Assembly: GCA_029972225.1 (NCBI GenBank)
Contig: CP124756.1
Coordinates: forward strand, 124,001 to 188,000
Reading direction: 5' to 3'
DNA from: Candidatus Thiothrix putei
GTDB lineage: Bacteria; Pseudomonadota; Gammaproteobacteria; Thiotrichales; Thiotrichaceae
Length of the DNA stretch: 64,000 nucleotides
The translations under genes were made by a program, and so were the position numbers. The notes under the pieces are model-generated. The model was not told the origin of the DNA. It saw nothing but the letters and a program-made list of their open reading frames with translations, and did no database searches. This document shows positions 29,123 through 39,345 of the stretch, piece after piece (the first letter of the stretch is position 1; each line of letters opens with the position of its first letter).

Positions 29123-32100
29123 CCACCGATACCGCCGTCGAAAATCCTATCATCAACTCCCCCTTTGTTGAGCCGCAATGCTATTGGGACATCAAAAAAG
29201 GCGAACAACCCAAAACGCTAACGGGCAGACGTGAAGCCTATTACTACTACCGTGTGCCGGACAGTGCCAAACGCGGACGTAAAAGCAATCAATTGAGCTT
29301 TGACGGTGACTTGGGCGTAGGTCAAAAAGAAGAACTGCACATCGCCAATTGGCTGCGTAAACGGGTCAAAGAATGGCGTAGCGGGTCACTGACAGGCATT
29401 CCGTATGATGGCGCATCCGACATTACCAAAGAACTCCTGCGCTTGTGGAAAGCCGAAGAAGGGCGTTTCCAGCGTTTATTCTTCGCCCAAGTGGAAGCCG
29501 CTGAAACCATCATTTTCCTGACCGAAGCCAACCCGCTTTACCATAAAAGTATGCCGCTGATTCCGGTGGATCAACCGGGAGAAAAAACCAAAGCGGCTGG
29601 CTTCAAGTCATTCACGCGCTACGCCTGCAAAATGGCAACGGGTACAGGTAAAACCACCGTCATGGGGATGCTGTCGGCATGGACAATCCTTAATCGTGTG
29701 GCTTTCCCGACGGACAACCGCTTTACCGATACCATCCTGATTGTTTGCCCCAACGTGACTATCCGCGAACGCCTCAAAGAGCTTGACCCAGCATTAGGCG
29801 ACCAAAGCATTTACCGCACCCGCCAACTCGTACCACCGCACCGCATGGAAGAACTGCGCCGGGGTGAAGTCATGGTAACGAACTGGCACAAACTGGCGAA
29901 GAAAGAAACCAACACTGTCAATGGTGATTCTGCCAAGGTGGTAAAAACAGGCGAAGCGGTCGAAATCACCAAAAACGCGGGCAAAAAGAACGAATCGGTC
30001 GAGGTAAAATACCAAGAATCCGATCAGGCTTGGTTCAAACGTATCAAACAAGAATTAGGGTCTGGCAAAGGTCGTTGCCCATATTGGCTGGTATTCAATG
30101 ATGAAGCCCACCATGCCTACCGCCGTGGTGATACCAGTGATGATGAGGATGAAGCCATTACACTGGATGAAACCGCCAGTGAAGACCGTTCAACTTTGGC
30201 GAAAAAGAATGACAAAGAAGCCACCATCTGGATTGAGGGCTTAGACCGCATCAATCGCATGGCAGGCAAAAATAAACAGGCAGGCGCAAGAGGTGACAGG
30301 GGAATTAACCTCTGTGTGGATTTATCAGCTACGCCGTTTTACATCCAAGGTTCAGGCAACGAAGTCGGCAAGCCGTTCCCGTGGGTAGTGTCAGATTTCG
30401 GCTTGTTGGATGCGATTGAATCCGGTTTGGTGAAAATCCCGCAATTACCCAGCCGTGACATTTCCGGCAATGAAGAAGCCAACTATTTCAATATCTGGCG
30501 TTGGATGGAAGAACAGGCTTTTAAAGACGGCATAGCCAAATCCGCCAAAGATTTAACGCCTGAAGTGGTGTTGCGCTATGCATCCACTCCGATTCTGATA
30601 CAAGCCAGCGATTGGCATCAGCGTTTCCAACAATGGATGGAAACCGAAAAAACCGAACTGCACCCCGTTCCGCCCGTCTTCATTATCGTCTGCCGGGATA
30701 CCAAATTAGCAGCAGAAGTGTACGAATGGCTTGCCAACGACAAAGGCAACTATGGCACATCCCCCGACTATTTCCGCAACCATCCGGGTGAAGAAAAAAC
30801 CGTGCGCATAGATTCCAAAGTCATGGAAGATATGGAAGAAGGCACGGGTACAGATGAAGTTAAACGCCTGCGCTTCATCCTCGATACCGTTGGCAAAAAG
30901 ACATGGGCAGGCGGCAAAGTACCCGAAGAATACGCCGACATCGTGCGCAAGAATAACGAAAAAGCCGCCAGTGATGACAATGACGGTTCGACTGTATTCA
31001 TGGACGACAAAGTACCGCCGGGGCGTGATATTCGCTGCATCATTTCCGTGGCGATGCTGGCAGAAGGTTGGGATGCCAATACCGTTACCCATATCGTCGG
31101 CTTGCGCCCCTTCGGTTCACAATTATTGTGTGAACAGGTGGTCGGTCGTGCCTTGCGCCGCCGTTATTACACACTGGAAGAAGGCACAGACCGCTTCGGG
31201 GAAGAATCCGCCCGTGTGTTTGGCGTACCGTTTGAATTGATTCCGCTGAAAGTCTCCAAACCGGGGACAAGCCCGCCGAAACCTGACCCTACCCATATAT
31301 TCAGCGTACCGGAAAAGCAACGCTATCAAATCACTTTCCCGATGGTGTCCGGTTACTTCATGCAGGAAGAATCAGCGGTTAGTGTGGATTACACCCGTAT
31401 CCAACAAGTTACCCTTGACCCGACAGAAATCAATGACAGTGTGGAACTCACTTCCATGACTGTGCCAGAAGGTCATTTAGCGGTGTATGGGCCAGGTGAA
31501 AAACCGGTACTGACCTTGGCGGATTGGCGCAAACAGTTTGGGCGTGACCAGATGGTAGCGTTCAAAATTGCCAGCAAGGTTTGCCAACACTGGCAAAAGG
31601 AGCGGGTACAATCGGTCAATGATGCTGCCGCGCAAGCCACGCTCCAAGATTTATTCCCACAAGTGCTACTAGCCACCAAACGCTTGCTGCAAGACCGGGA
31701 AAAGCTCATTTGCAAAGGCACAACCCAACCTTGTGATGTGTTACTGGCAGGCAAATATCAAATGTCAGTAGTGGATGCTTTGTATCAAGCCATTGCCTTT
31801 GGCGATGCCAGCAACCACGAACTGCCACGCATTCCCAAAGGTGAAGCGGGCAGAGGTTCTACCGAACACGTTGATTTTCACACCTACAAGCCGACCTATG
31901 CCGCCAACAAATGCCATATCAATTTGCTGGTAGCCGATACCAAAAAATGGGAACAAAGCACCGGGTTTGCGCTCGATACCCATGCAGGTGTGGTGAAATG
32001 GGTCAAGAATGAACACCTGAATTTTGTCATTCCCTACCGCAAAGAAGGCATACCAGCGCGTTACATTCCCGATTTCATCGCGGTACTGGATAACGGTCTG

Positions 32101-32307
32101 AACCTGATTCTCGAAACCAAAGGGCGTTATCTGGATGATGCCGACCGCAAAGCCAAAGCAGCACAAAGGTGGGTGGATGCGGTGAACCGAACACAACAAT
32201 ACGGGCAATGGGCTTATATCGTGGTGCGTGATCCGACTGAGCTGCCGAAGTTGTTGGATCGTTTGGCAGATACATCCACCAACCTGCCTTTCATGACATC
32301 CGCGTGA
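29119..32307 (+). CDS. type III restriction-type helicase-endonuclease (Res-like)
   Basis: 1062 residues. The SF2 helicase core shows Walker A ATGTGKTT (K178), DEAH at 328-331, DLSATPFY (motif III) and QVVGRALRR (motif VI). The C-terminus has a PD-(D/E)XK nuclease site: D985 in YIPDFIAVL and E999/K1001 in LILETKGR. This is the layout of type III Res subunits, which translocate or signal along DNA and cleave when two unmodified sites are met. Low-complexity charged insertions sit around residues 265-310 and 335-365. Its ATG overlaps the PIN stop. All key residues are intact, so the nuclease is predicted to be active. Confidence 0.88.
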   Translation: MTTDTAVENPIINSPFVEPQCYWDIKKGEQPKTLTGRREAYYYYRVPDSAKRGRKSNQLSFDGDLGVGQKEELHIANWLRKRVKEWRSGSLTGIPYDGASDITKELLRLWKAEEGRFQRLFFAQVEAAETIIFLTEANPLYHKSMPLIPVDQPGEKTKAAGFKSFTRYACKMATGTGKTTVMGMLSAWTILNRVAFPTDNRFTDTILIVCPNVTIRERLKELDPALGDQSIYRTRQLVPPHRMEELRRGEVMVTNWHKLAKKETNTVNGDSAKVVKTGEAVEITKNAGKKNESVEVKYQESDQAWFKRIKQELGSGKGRCPYWLVFNDEAHHAYRRGDTSDDEDEAITLDETASEDRSTLAKKNDKEATIWIEGLDRINRMAGKNKQAGARGDRGINLCVDLSATPFYIQGSGNEVGKPFPWVVSDFGLLDAIESGLVKIPQLPSRDISGNEEANYFNIWRWMEEQAFKDGIAKSAKDLTPEVVLRYASTPILIQASDWHQRFQQWMETEKTELHPVPPVFIIVCRDTKLAAEVYEWLANDKGNYGTSPDYFRNHPGEEKTVRIDSKVMEDMEEGTGTDEVKRLRFILDTVGKKTWAGGKVPEEYADIVRKNNEKAASDDNDGSTVFMDDKVPPGRDIRCIISVAMLAEGWDANTVTHIVGLRPFGSQLLCEQVVGRALRRRYYTLEEGTDRFGEESARVFGVPFELIPLKVSKPGTSPPKPDPTHIFSVPEKQRYQITFPMVSGYFMQEESAVSVDYTRIQQVTLDPTEINDSVELTSMTVPEGHLAVYGPGEKPVLTLADWRKQFGRDQMVAFKIASKVCQHWQKERVQSVNDAAAQATLQDLFPQVLLATKRLLQDREKLICKGTTQPCDVLLAGKYQMSVVDALYQAIAFGDASNHELPRIPKGEAGRGSTEHVDFHTYKPTYAANKCHINLLVADTKKWEQSTGFALDTHAGVVKWVKNEHLNFVIPYRKEGIPARYIPDFIAVLDNGLNLILETKGRYLDDADRKAKAAQRWVDAVNRTQQYGQWAYIVVRDPTELPKLLDRLADTSTNLPFMTSA

Positions 32308-32395
32308 AAAATATGAAAGGTGACGGTTCGCTTTACCCACGCAACCTTGTAAGATACCCGCACCTTTAGTGTTCAAAATAAAAGCGAGTGCATCC

Positions 32396-33391
32396 ATGCT
32401 CCACGCTCACCTTTCCCCAGGGCCGCTACCGTCGCGTATGCAATTGACCAAAGACGGCAAGTTGAAACACTTTCTGACTATCGAAGGTTTGCCGCCGCTA
32501 TTGTTGGAAGAGATCCTTGATCGCGCCGAACAATTCGTCACGTTGCCGAATAAACAGCAGAAAAAAGCCCCCCTGCTGCGCGGCAAAACAGTCATGAACT
32601 TGTTTTTCGAGAACTCCACCCGTACCCGTGTGACGTTTGAAATCGCCGCGCAACGCCTCGGCGCAGATGTCACCAACCTCGACATCCGCACCTCATCCGC
32701 CTCCAAGGGCGAAACCTTGCTGGATACGGTGCGCAATCTGGAAGCGATGAACGCCGATATGTTTGTGGTGCGCCATGAACACGCGGGCGCGGCGCATTTC
32801 ATTGCCCGCTACTGCGCCCCGCACATCAGCGTGTTGAACGCGGGGGATGGGCGGCATTCGCACCCCACCCAAGCGATGTTGGATATGTTCACCATCCGCC
32901 AAAAGAAGGGCAGTTTCCAGCCGTTGAAAGTGGCGATTGTCGGCGATGTGTTGCATTCGCGGGTGGCACGTTCGCAAATCCACGCCCTGACCACGCTGGC
33001 AGCCGGGGAAGTGCGCGTGGTTGCGCCGAAAACGCTCGTACCTGCGGGTATCGAGCGTATGGGGGTGAACGTGTTCCACCACATGGAACAGGGCATTGAA
33101 GACGTGGATGTGGTGATTATGCTGCGCCTGCAACGCGAACGGATGCAGACCGCTTTGCTGCCTTCCGAACGCGAATTTTTTAAGCTCTACGGCTTGACCG
33201 AAGAACGCCTGCAACTGGCTAAACCCGATGCGATCGTGATGCATCCCGGCCCGATCAATCGCGGGGTGGAAATTGATTCCCGCGTTGCCGATGGTTTGCA
33301 ATCGGTCATTCTTGAGCAAGTTACCAACGGCATTGCGGTGCGCATGGCGGTCATGTCGATGATCATGGGTTCACAAGGAGGTGCAGCATGA
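32396..33391 (+). CDS. pyrB: aspartate carbamoyltransferase catalytic subunit
   Basis: 331 residues, close to the 334 of the Pseudomonas enzyme. It condenses carbamoyl phosphate and aspartate in pyrimidine synthesis. The carbamoyl-phosphate loop [21 protein letters not shown] and [10 protein letters not shown] are conserved. An upstream GTG (32369) is in frame, but ATG 32396 gives the Pseudomonas-like N-terminal extension that in that family contacts PyrC'. The last four bases overlap the next gene (ATGA), and AAGGAGG for that gene lies inside the pyrB end. No pyrI regulatory subunit is present. Confidence 0.95.
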   Translation: MLHAHLSPGPLPSRMQLTKDGKLKHFLTIEGLPPLLLEEILDRAEQFVTLPNKQQKKAPLLRGKTVMNLFFENSTRTRVTFEIAAQRLGADVTNLDIRTSSASKGETLLDTVRNLEAMNADMFVVRHEHAGAAHFIARYCAPHISVLNAGDGRHSHPTQAMLDMFTIRQKKGSFQPLKVAIVGDVLHSRVARSQIHALTTLAAGEVRVVAPKTLVPAGIERMGVNVFHHMEQGIEDVDVVIMLRLQRERMQTALLPSEREFFKLYGLTEERLQLAKPDAIVMHPGPINRGVEIDSRVADGLQSVILEQVTNGIAVRMAVMSMIMGSQGGAA

Positions 33392-34662
33392 GCCTATTGA
33401 TACGCAATGCACGGGTTATTGATCCCGCCAGTGGGCTGGATGGGCAACGCACTGTCCTGATCGACGGTGGGCGGATTACCGCGTTGGCAGAAACCTCCGC
33501 CGCATTTGCCGCCGATGAAACCATCGACGCGCAAGGCTTGTGGGTATTCCCCGGTGCAGTGGATTTGGCCGCGTGTTTGCGCGAGCCGGGGTTAGACCAT
33601 AAAGCCACCCTCGCCAGCGAAACCTTTGCTGCTGCCAGTAGTGGCATTACCACGTTGTGCTACCAGCCTGAACCGGGTGCCAATTTCGACAATGCAGCGC
33701 AGGTCAAACTGATATACGACCTCAACCGGCGGGCGCACTACGCCAATGTTGAAGTGTTGGGTAATTTGACTCAAGGCTTAAAAGGTCAGCAACTCAGCAA
33801 TATGGCAAGCCTGAAACGCGCCGGTTGCGTGGGCATGAGCAATGGGCGGCAGCCATTCCATAGCCTGCAAACCTTGCGCCGTGCAATGGAATACGCTGCC
33901 ACTCATGACTTGACCGTGTTCATTTACCCCGTGGAACACGCATTGGCTGCGGGTGGCTTTATGCACGAAGGTGAGGTATCGGCTCGCTTGGGCTTGCCTG
34001 CGATTCCATCTGCTGCGGAAACGGTGGCGGTGGCGCAAACCTTGGCACTGGCAAGCCATACCGGGGCAAAAGTGCATTTCTGTCGGTTGTCTGCGAAACT
34101 GAGTGTGCGCCTGATCCGGCAGGGCAAGGATAGTGGTCTCGACATTACGGCGGATGTGGCTGCTCACCAACTGTTCCTGACGGATATGGATGTGAGTGAT
34201 TTCAACCCGCTGTGCCACGTGATGCCGCCGTTGCGCTCAGCACGTGATTTGGATGCATTACGTGAAGGGTTGGCGGATGGCACGATTGATGCGATTTGTT
34301 CCGACCATCAGCCGCACGAAGTCGATGCTAAACTGGCACCTTTCCAGCAAACTGAACCGGGCATTTCGGCACTGGAAACCTTGTTACCGCTGACCTTACG
34401 CTTGGTGGAAGACGGGGTGTTGAGCTTGCCAGAAGCTTTGCGTAAGATCACCGCAGGTCCCGCGACTATCATTGACAGCGAGGCAGGGCAGATCAATGTA
34501 GGTGCTCCGGCTGATTTGGTGCTGTTTGATCCAGCGGCCTTGTGGGAGCTGGATCTGAATACGATGCACAGCAACGGGCGCAATTCGCCGTTTGGTGGCT
34601 GGAATTTTAACGGTGCGGTGAAACGTACTTTATTGGCAGGGAAGACTGTGTTTAGCCGTTAA
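33388..34662 (+). CDS. pyrX: dihydroorotase-like protein lacking catalytic residues (PyrX/PyrC')
   Basis: 424 residues with the type I dihydroorotase fold ([16 protein letters not shown] at the start, [11 protein letters not shown] near residue 310). The zinc-binding HxH, normally in PGxIDxHxH, is replaced: here the segment reads [15 protein letters not shown]. This matches the non-catalytic PyrC' of Pseudomonas and relatives, which is needed to assemble the dodecameric aspartate carbamoyltransferase with PyrB. The four-base overlap with pyrB fits obligate complex formation. A true dihydroorotase must be encoded elsewhere. Confidence 0.9.
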   Translation: MSLLIRNARVIDPASGLDGQRTVLIDGGRITALAETSAAFAADETIDAQGLWVFPGAVDLAACLREPGLDHKATLASETFAAASSGITTLCYQPEPGANFDNAAQVKLIYDLNRRAHYANVEVLGNLTQGLKGQQLSNMASLKRAGCVGMSNGRQPFHSLQTLRRAMEYAATHDLTVFIYPVEHALAAGGFMHEGEVSARLGLPAIPSAAETVAVAQTLALASHTGAKVHFCRLSAKLSVRLIRQGKDSGLDITADVAAHQLFLTDMDVSDFNPLCHVMPPLRSARDLDALREGLADGTIDAICSDHQPHEVDAKLAPFQQTEPGISALETLLPLTLRLVEDGVLSLPEALRKITAGPATIIDSEAGQINVGAPADLVLFDPAALWELDLNTMHSNGRNSPFGGWNFNGAVKRTLLAGKTVFSR

Positions 34663-35897
34663 CTGCCCCACAAACTTGACAATGGCACTGCCATGAGCTT
34701 TTCGCCCAATGGCAGTGCCTCCGTCCCATCGTACAGAATCACCCCTAGTTTCATGGCATCGCCTGCCAAACCCGCCAGCCGTTTCAGCCCGCGCAGGTCT
34801 TTTTCGGTGAGCGTGGCGGAGGCTTTAACTTCCACGCCGATCAGTTCGCCCGCCCTGTTTTCCACCACAAAATCGACCTCATACTGGTCAGTATCACGGT
34901 AATAGAGGATTTGGTAATCTGCTTGTGCCCAGGTACTGTGCTTGAGCAATTCGGCATACACAAAAGTTTCCAGCAATGCGCCGAACAAAGTGCGATCACG
35001 TTTGAGGCTATCCACCGTCAACCCCCGCACAGAAGCCAGCAAACCGGAATCTATAAATTGCAGTTTGGGGGATTTGAGGACGCGCTTGAGACGGTTATTC
35101 GCCCACACCGGAATACGTTTCAGCACATACATCTGCTCGAAAATACCCATGTATTTGTTGGCTGTTTTGGCATCCATCCCCATTTGCGCCCCTAACTGGC
35201 TGTAATTGCAGAGTTGCCCTGCCATTTCTGCCAATGCGTGTAGGAAAAGGGGGAGTTGCCCCAACTTGTCGATAGTGGCAATGTCCTGCACGTCGCGTTG
35301 GATGAGTGCATCAAGATACTGGCGATGCCATGCCTGACGGCGACGTGGATTCGGGCGGGTTAAGGCTTCAGGGTAGCCACCGCGCAAAACGGCTTCTATC
35401 AGGTCATCACCCAGCAGGGGTTGAGTGGTCACAGGGATGTTTCCTGCAAAGATGGCATCTAGCCAACAGCTTGTTTGGTAATGGGTTTCTACCTGAGCAA
35501 ACGGGTACAAGGGAAGGGTTTCCATGCGTCCTGCCAATGAATCCGCTACTAAGGGCAACGTCATTAAGTTGGCAGAACCCGTTAGCAGGAAACGCCCCGG
35601 TCGGCGGTCTTCATCCACGGTCTTTTTGATCGCCAGCAACAGTTGCGGCGCACGCTGGATTTCGTCAATCACTGCCCGATCAAGAGTACGGATAAAACCG
35701 ACCGGATCTTGTTGCGCCGCCAACAGGGTAAGGTTATCGTCCAGTGTCAGGTAGCGCATCCCAGTGCCTGCTAATTGGCGTACCAACGTGGTTTTTCCTG
35801 CTTGACGTGGGCCAGTAATCAATACTACGGGTGTATCAGCTAATGCTTCTTGTACGTGTGTTAGCAGTAGTCTGGGGTATAATGAGGCGTTATTCAT
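34659..35897 (-). CDS. AAA_14/DUF4143 ATP-binding protein
   Basis: 412 residues. The N-terminal P-loop GPRQAGKTTLVRQLA (about residues 29-43) is followed by the Walker B-like AVIDEIQRAP, the sensor-1 segment LLTGSANL and a C-terminal DUF4143 region. That region has a PD-(D/E)XK-like fold signature (YYRDTDQYEVDFVVEN ... GVEVKAS). This archaeal-ATPase-like family is widespread and often mobile; its role is not established, and links to toxin-antitoxin or defence are only suggested. It is convergent with pyrX (four-base overlap), so it may be a later insertion between pyrX and trmL. Confidence 0.83.
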   Translation of the reverse strand: MNNASLYPRLLLTHVQEALADTPVVLITGPRQAGKTTLVRQLAGTGMRYLTLDDNLTLLAAQQDPVGFIRTLDRAVIDEIQRAPQLLLAIKKTVDEDRRPGRFLLTGSANLMTLPLVADSLAGRMETLPLYPFAQVETHYQTSCWLDAIFAGNIPVTTQPLLGDDLIEAVLRGGYPEALTRPNPRRRQAWHRQYLDALIQRDVQDIATIDKLGQLPLFLHALAEMAGQLCNYSQLGAQMGMDAKTANKYMGIFEQMYVLKRIPVWANNRLKRVLKSPKLQFIDSGLLASVRGLTVDSLKRDRTLFGALLETFVYAELLKHSTWAQADYQILYYRDTDQYEVDFVVENRAGELIGVEVKASATLTEKDLRGLKRLAGLAGDAMKLGVILYDGTEALPLGEKLMAVPLSSLWGS

Positions 35898-35986
35898 GCG
35901 GTACCTACGTCGTAATATTAGGATTAGTATAGCGTGAAATCAGGATTATGTTGCCCTACGATCAGGAATGAAATGGATGTTTTTTG

Positions 35987-36451
35987 ATGTTTGATATTGC
36001 GCTTTACCAACCCGAAATTCCGCCGAATACTGGCAATATCATGCGCTTGTGCGCCAACACTGGCTGCCGTTTGCACCTAATCCACCCGCTAGGCTTTTCG
36101 CTGGATGAGAAGCAAGTCAAGCGGGCGGGAATGGATTACCGCGATCTAGCGGTGGTACAGGAACACGACAACTTTGCCGTGTTTAACCTAGCGATGCAGG
36201 GCAAGCGCGTGTTTGCACTGAGTACCAAGGTGAGTACGCGCTACAGCGATGCGGATTTTCAGCCGGGGGATGTGTTGTTGTTTGGCCCTGAAACGCGGGG
36301 TTTGCCAGAAGCCTTGTTGTTGAGCCTGCCGGATGAGCTGAAGTTGCGTGTACCGATGCTGCCGGATAGTCGCAGTTTGAATTTGTCGAATACTGTAGCG
36401 GTCGTGGTGTATGAGGCATTACGTCAACAACATTTTGTGGGATTAGGCTAG
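35987..36451 (+). CDS. trmL: tRNA (cytidine(34)-2'-O)-methyltransferase
   Basis: 154 residues of the SPOUT family (E. coli TrmL/YibK has 157). It 2'-O-methylates the wobble base of certain tRNA-Leu species. The conserved N-terminus [20 protein letters not shown], the [19 protein letters not shown] segment and the knot motifs [12 protein letters not shown] and [19 protein letters not shown] are present. A TTG codon lies just before ATG 35987. It is followed nine bases later by ribF on the same strand. Confidence 0.95.
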   Translation: MFDIALYQPEIPPNTGNIMRLCANTGCRLHLIHPLGFSLDEKQVKRAGMDYRDLAVVQEHDNFAVFNLAMQGKRVFALSTKVSTRYSDADFQPGDVLLFGPETRGLPEALLLSLPDELKLRVPMLPDSRSLNLSNTVAVVVYEALRQQHFVGLG

Positions 36452-36460
36452 ACTCGACAC

Positions 36461-37381
36461 ATGAAACTAATTCGCCGCATTTTCCCCGCTCCTGCTCATG
36501 ACCCCGGTTGTGTTGCTACCATTGGCAATTTCGATGGGTTGCACAAAGGGCATCAAGCGGTTATCCAACACGTTGAATGGAAGGCACAAGCCTTAGGCTT
36601 GCCTGCAACGGTGATCAGTTTTGAACCGCTGCCGATTGAGTTCTTCCGCTCGCCGCCACCACCGCGCATTTATGCGTTGCGTGACAAATTACGCTTGCTG
36701 GAAGCGATGCAGGTTGAGCGCTTCGCTTGCCTACGTTTCAACAAGCAGCTTGCTAATATGGAAGCAGAAGACTTTGTGCAACATATCTTGCTGGATGGCT
36801 TGAAGGTGCGCTATCTGGTGGTGGGCGATGATTTCCGCTTTGGCAAAGGGCGGCGCGGCGATTACCACTTGTTGCAAGCCATGGGGGCAATAGCCGGGAT
36901 GCAGGTGGTGGATACCCCGACATTTCTGCACGCCGATGAGCGGGTCAGCAGTACCCGTATCCGGCTGGCATTGAGTACGGCGGAATTGGGTTTGGCAGCG
37001 GAATTGTTGGGCAAACCTTACCGGATTTCAGGGCGCGTCCGCCACGGTGACAAACGTGGGCGCACCATTGGTTTTCCCACGTTGAACATGCGTGTGCCAC
37101 AACATATTGCGTTACGACGTGGGGTGTATGCGGTGCAGGTGTATGGGTTAGGTGAGGAAGTCATCAACGGCGTGGCAAATTTAGGTACACGTCCATCGGT
37201 GCATGGGGTGGAAAACCGGCTGGAAGTCCACCTGTTCGACTTTGCCCAACAGGTGTACGGTAAGCATATTTGCGTGGAACCCGTGGCATTCATCCGTGAC
37301 GAAATGAAATTTGCGTCATTGGATGAATTGCAAGCACAGATTGCGCGGGACGCGGTGCAGGCACGCCATGCCTTAGCATGA
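36461..37381 (+). CDS. ribF: bifunctional riboflavin kinase/FAD synthetase
   Basis: 306 residues. The N-terminal FMN adenylyltransferase domain carries TIGNFDGLHKGHQAVI and the RYLVVGDDFRFGKGRRGD and SSTRIR segments. The C-terminal flavokinase domain (about 180-306) has GKPYRISGRVRHGDKRGRTIGFPTLN and GVANLGTRPSV. It converts riboflavin to FMN and then FAD in the cytoplasm. It probably shares a transcript with trmL, nine bases upstream. Confidence 0.97.
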   Translation: MKLIRRIFPAPAHDPGCVATIGNFDGLHKGHQAVIQHVEWKAQALGLPATVISFEPLPIEFFRSPPPPRIYALRDKLRLLEAMQVERFACLRFNKQLANMEAEDFVQHILLDGLKVRYLVVGDDFRFGKGRRGDYHLLQAMGAIAGMQVVDTPTFLHADERVSSTRIRLALSTAELGLAAELLGKPYRISGRVRHGDKRGRTIGFPTLNMRVPQHIALRRGVYAVQVYGLGEEVINGVANLGTRPSVHGVENRLEVHLFDFAQQVYGKHICVEPVAFIRDEMKFASLDELQAQIARDAVQARHALA

Positions 37382-37406
37382 CGCACACCCTGAACCCCGT
37401 TGTTTA

Positions 37407-38324
37407 TTACTCGGCGCGAGTGGTGGTTTCGTAGATACCATCACCGTTGGCATCTAAGTCTAACCATACAATGCCGCTAACGGGGTAAATGCGTAATTTG
37501 CTGTTGCTGGCACCACTCAATAGCATTTGTCCAGTCGTTCCCGCAGCATTGATAGGTGTTGGGGTGCTGATGTTCACACACCCATCTACCCCTTCACACA
37601 ATTGACCGGAGACCGTGATATTGCCTTGGTTAACCATGAGGACGAGATTATTTTCTAACAACTGTAGCCCGCCTGCTTTGCGGGTTATGTTAGAAACAGC
37701 GGTGAGTCGCCCTTTGTAATGGTCAATGGCAAATTGTTGTGTACCGGTTTCGGTGTAAGTAATGCCGTTGTATAGCGTATTGCCTGTAGCACTGACACTA
37801 AAGTCAGTAATTTTCAGTAAATTCGTGTCAAATTTGTTGATCGTTAATGTGCCAACACTGTTGATAACGACATCACCTTCTGCACACTGGTTGTGGGAAA
37901 CGTTTAAAGTTCCGGTGTTGGTTTGGTCATTCAGTGTGCCGCTAATGGTGATTGAGCCACCATTGGTGCAGGGTACACTGTTATTAATCGTCCGTGCTTG
38001 ATAGTTCTGGTTTGCGATGTATTCATCAATCGTCCCTGCCAAGCGTGCATAACGTTGGGATAAAAGAGCGAAACTGGTGACGCTTGGGTCGCTGGATTTT
38101 GCCGCTAACTCACTGGTTTCACTTAAATTCAGCAGGGATAATTCAAGCGCACTGTAGAAAAGTTGCTGATTGTTGCTATTTAAGGCGGCGAGGGTGCGTG
38201 CGCCGGTGTAGGCGTTATTGGCAGTTGCTGCACTGCCGGTATCACTACCGCCACCGCAGGCTACGAGGGCGCTGGTTAAGGTTAACAGTGTGACTGTGTA
38301 AATGTGTTTAATCTTCAGATTCAT
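37407..38324 (-). CDS. putative lipoprotein of unknown function
   Basis: 305 residues. A signal peptide ending in the lipobox LVAC places the lipidated cysteine at about position 23, followed by GGGSDTGS. The mature part has a helical stretch (about 40-110) and then Thr/Asn/Gly-rich beta-type sequence with Cys pairs (PCTNGG/NQCAEG and LCEGVDGC). It ends with an Asp-rich DLDANGDGIYETT motif resembling a calcium-binding loop. I recognise no family. It lies 25 bases downstream of the adenosine kinase-type gene on the same strand and may be co-transcribed. Confidence 0.75.
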   Translation of the reverse strand: MNLKIKHIYTVTLLTLTSALVACGGGSDTGSAATANNAYTGARTLAALNSNNQQLFYSALELSLLNLSETSELAAKSSDPSVTSFALLSQRYARLAGTIDEYIANQNYQARTINNSVPCTNGGSITISGTLNDQTNTGTLNVSHNQCAEGDVVINSVGTLTINKFDTNLLKITDFSVSATGNTLYNGITYTETGTQQFAIDHYKGRLTAVSNITRKAGGLQLLENNLVLMVNQGNITVSGQLCEGVDGCVNISTPTPINAAGTTGQMLLSGASNSKLRIYPVSGIVWLDLDANGDGIYETTTRAE

Positions 38325-38349
38325 TGTTATGTTCTGCCCTTAAAATGGA

Positions 38350-39345
38350 TTAAATAATGGCGAGCACTTCTTGATGTGCTGCTTTGCTGAGGCGTGCCCC
38401 GAACACGGTTACGATTTGTGCTGCGGATAAACTCGCTAGTTTCCCTGCTTGGGCATTATCCATGCCTTGGGTGATGCCGTACAAGAACGCACCTGCAAAC
38501 ATATCCCCTGCGCCGTTGGTATCGACCGCTTTTACCGGGTGTGCCGCAATTTCAGTGCGCCCAGTTGCATCGACGACCAGTGCACCTTGGCTACCTAAGG
38601 TTATCACCAGTTTGCCAGCGTAAGGCTTAATCGCTCGAATGGCGTCTTCCAGATCATCCTTGCCGGTAAAAACGCTGGCTTCTTCGCGATTGCAGAATAA
38701 AATATCTGCACCATCGCCCAGCATCTCATCCACACCACTACGGAAGAAACGCACCATTGCCGGGTCAGAGAATGTCATCGCCGTTTTTACACCGTGTTCC
38801 TTAGCGACTTGTCTGGCTTTTAAAGCGGCTGCTCGTGATATGTCTGAGGTCACCAAATAGCCTTCGATATACAAATAGTTGGATTGCTTGAGTTCATCCA
38901 AGTGCAATTCGGCTTCGGAAAAGTCAGCGGTAATCCCTAAAAACGTATTCATGGTGCGTTCCGCATCGGGTGTCACCATCACCATACACTTGCCCGTTAC
39001 GCCTTCGCTGGCTCCGCGCACCTGATCAAGGCGGGTATTTACCCCAGCGGCGTGTAAATCATGCATGTAAAACTCGCCGCTTTCGTCATTCGCTACTTTA
39101 CAAGCGTAAAACGTTTTACCCCCAAACTGACTAATCGCTACGATGCTGTTAGCGGCTGAACCACCACTGGCACGCTTTTTCAACCCAAAAGTGTCGGTCA
39201 AACCAGCGATTAAGTGTTGCTGTTTCGCCTCATCAATCAGGGTCATCATGCCTTTTTGGATGCCATGCGCTGCCAAAAAGTCTTCTGTCACCTCAAATTC
39301 TTTGTCCACTAGTGCATTGCCAATACCGAATACGTCGTATTTCAT
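38350..39345 (-). CDS. PfkB-family adenosine kinase-type carbohydrate/nucleoside kinase
   Basis: 331 residues. The N-terminus YDVFGIGNALVD and the central RASGGSAANSIVAISQFGGKTFYACKVANDESG are typical of the PfkB subgroup annotated as adenosine kinase in Proteobacteria. The catalytic base is in DTNGAGDMFAGAFLYG near residue 270. It probably phosphorylates adenosine or a related nucleoside or sugar with ATP; the substrate is not proven. GGGGAC lies upstream of the ATG. Its 5' side faces the long intergenic region with DnaA boxes. Confidence 0.87.
   Translation of the reverse strand: MKYDVFGIGNALVDKEFEVTEDFLAAHGIQKGMMTLIDEAKQQHLIAGLTDTFGLKKRASGGSAANSIVAISQFGGKTFYACKVANDESGEFYMHDLHAAGVNTRLDQVRGASEGVTGKCMVMVTPDAERTMNTFLGITADFSEAELHLDELKQSNYLYIEGYLVTSDISRAAALKARQVAKEHGVKTAMTFSDPAMVRFFRSGVDEMLGDGADILFCNREEASVFTGKDDLEDAIRAIKPYAGKLVITLGSQGALVVDATGRTEIAAHPVKAVDTNGAGDMFAGAFLYGITQGMDNAQAGKLASLSAAQIVTVFGARLSKAAHQEVLAII

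Noticed and set aside
32693-33319. Long minus-strand open frame opposite pyrB
   Set aside because: A shadow of pyrB codon structure, with His-rich meaningless protein and no start signal.
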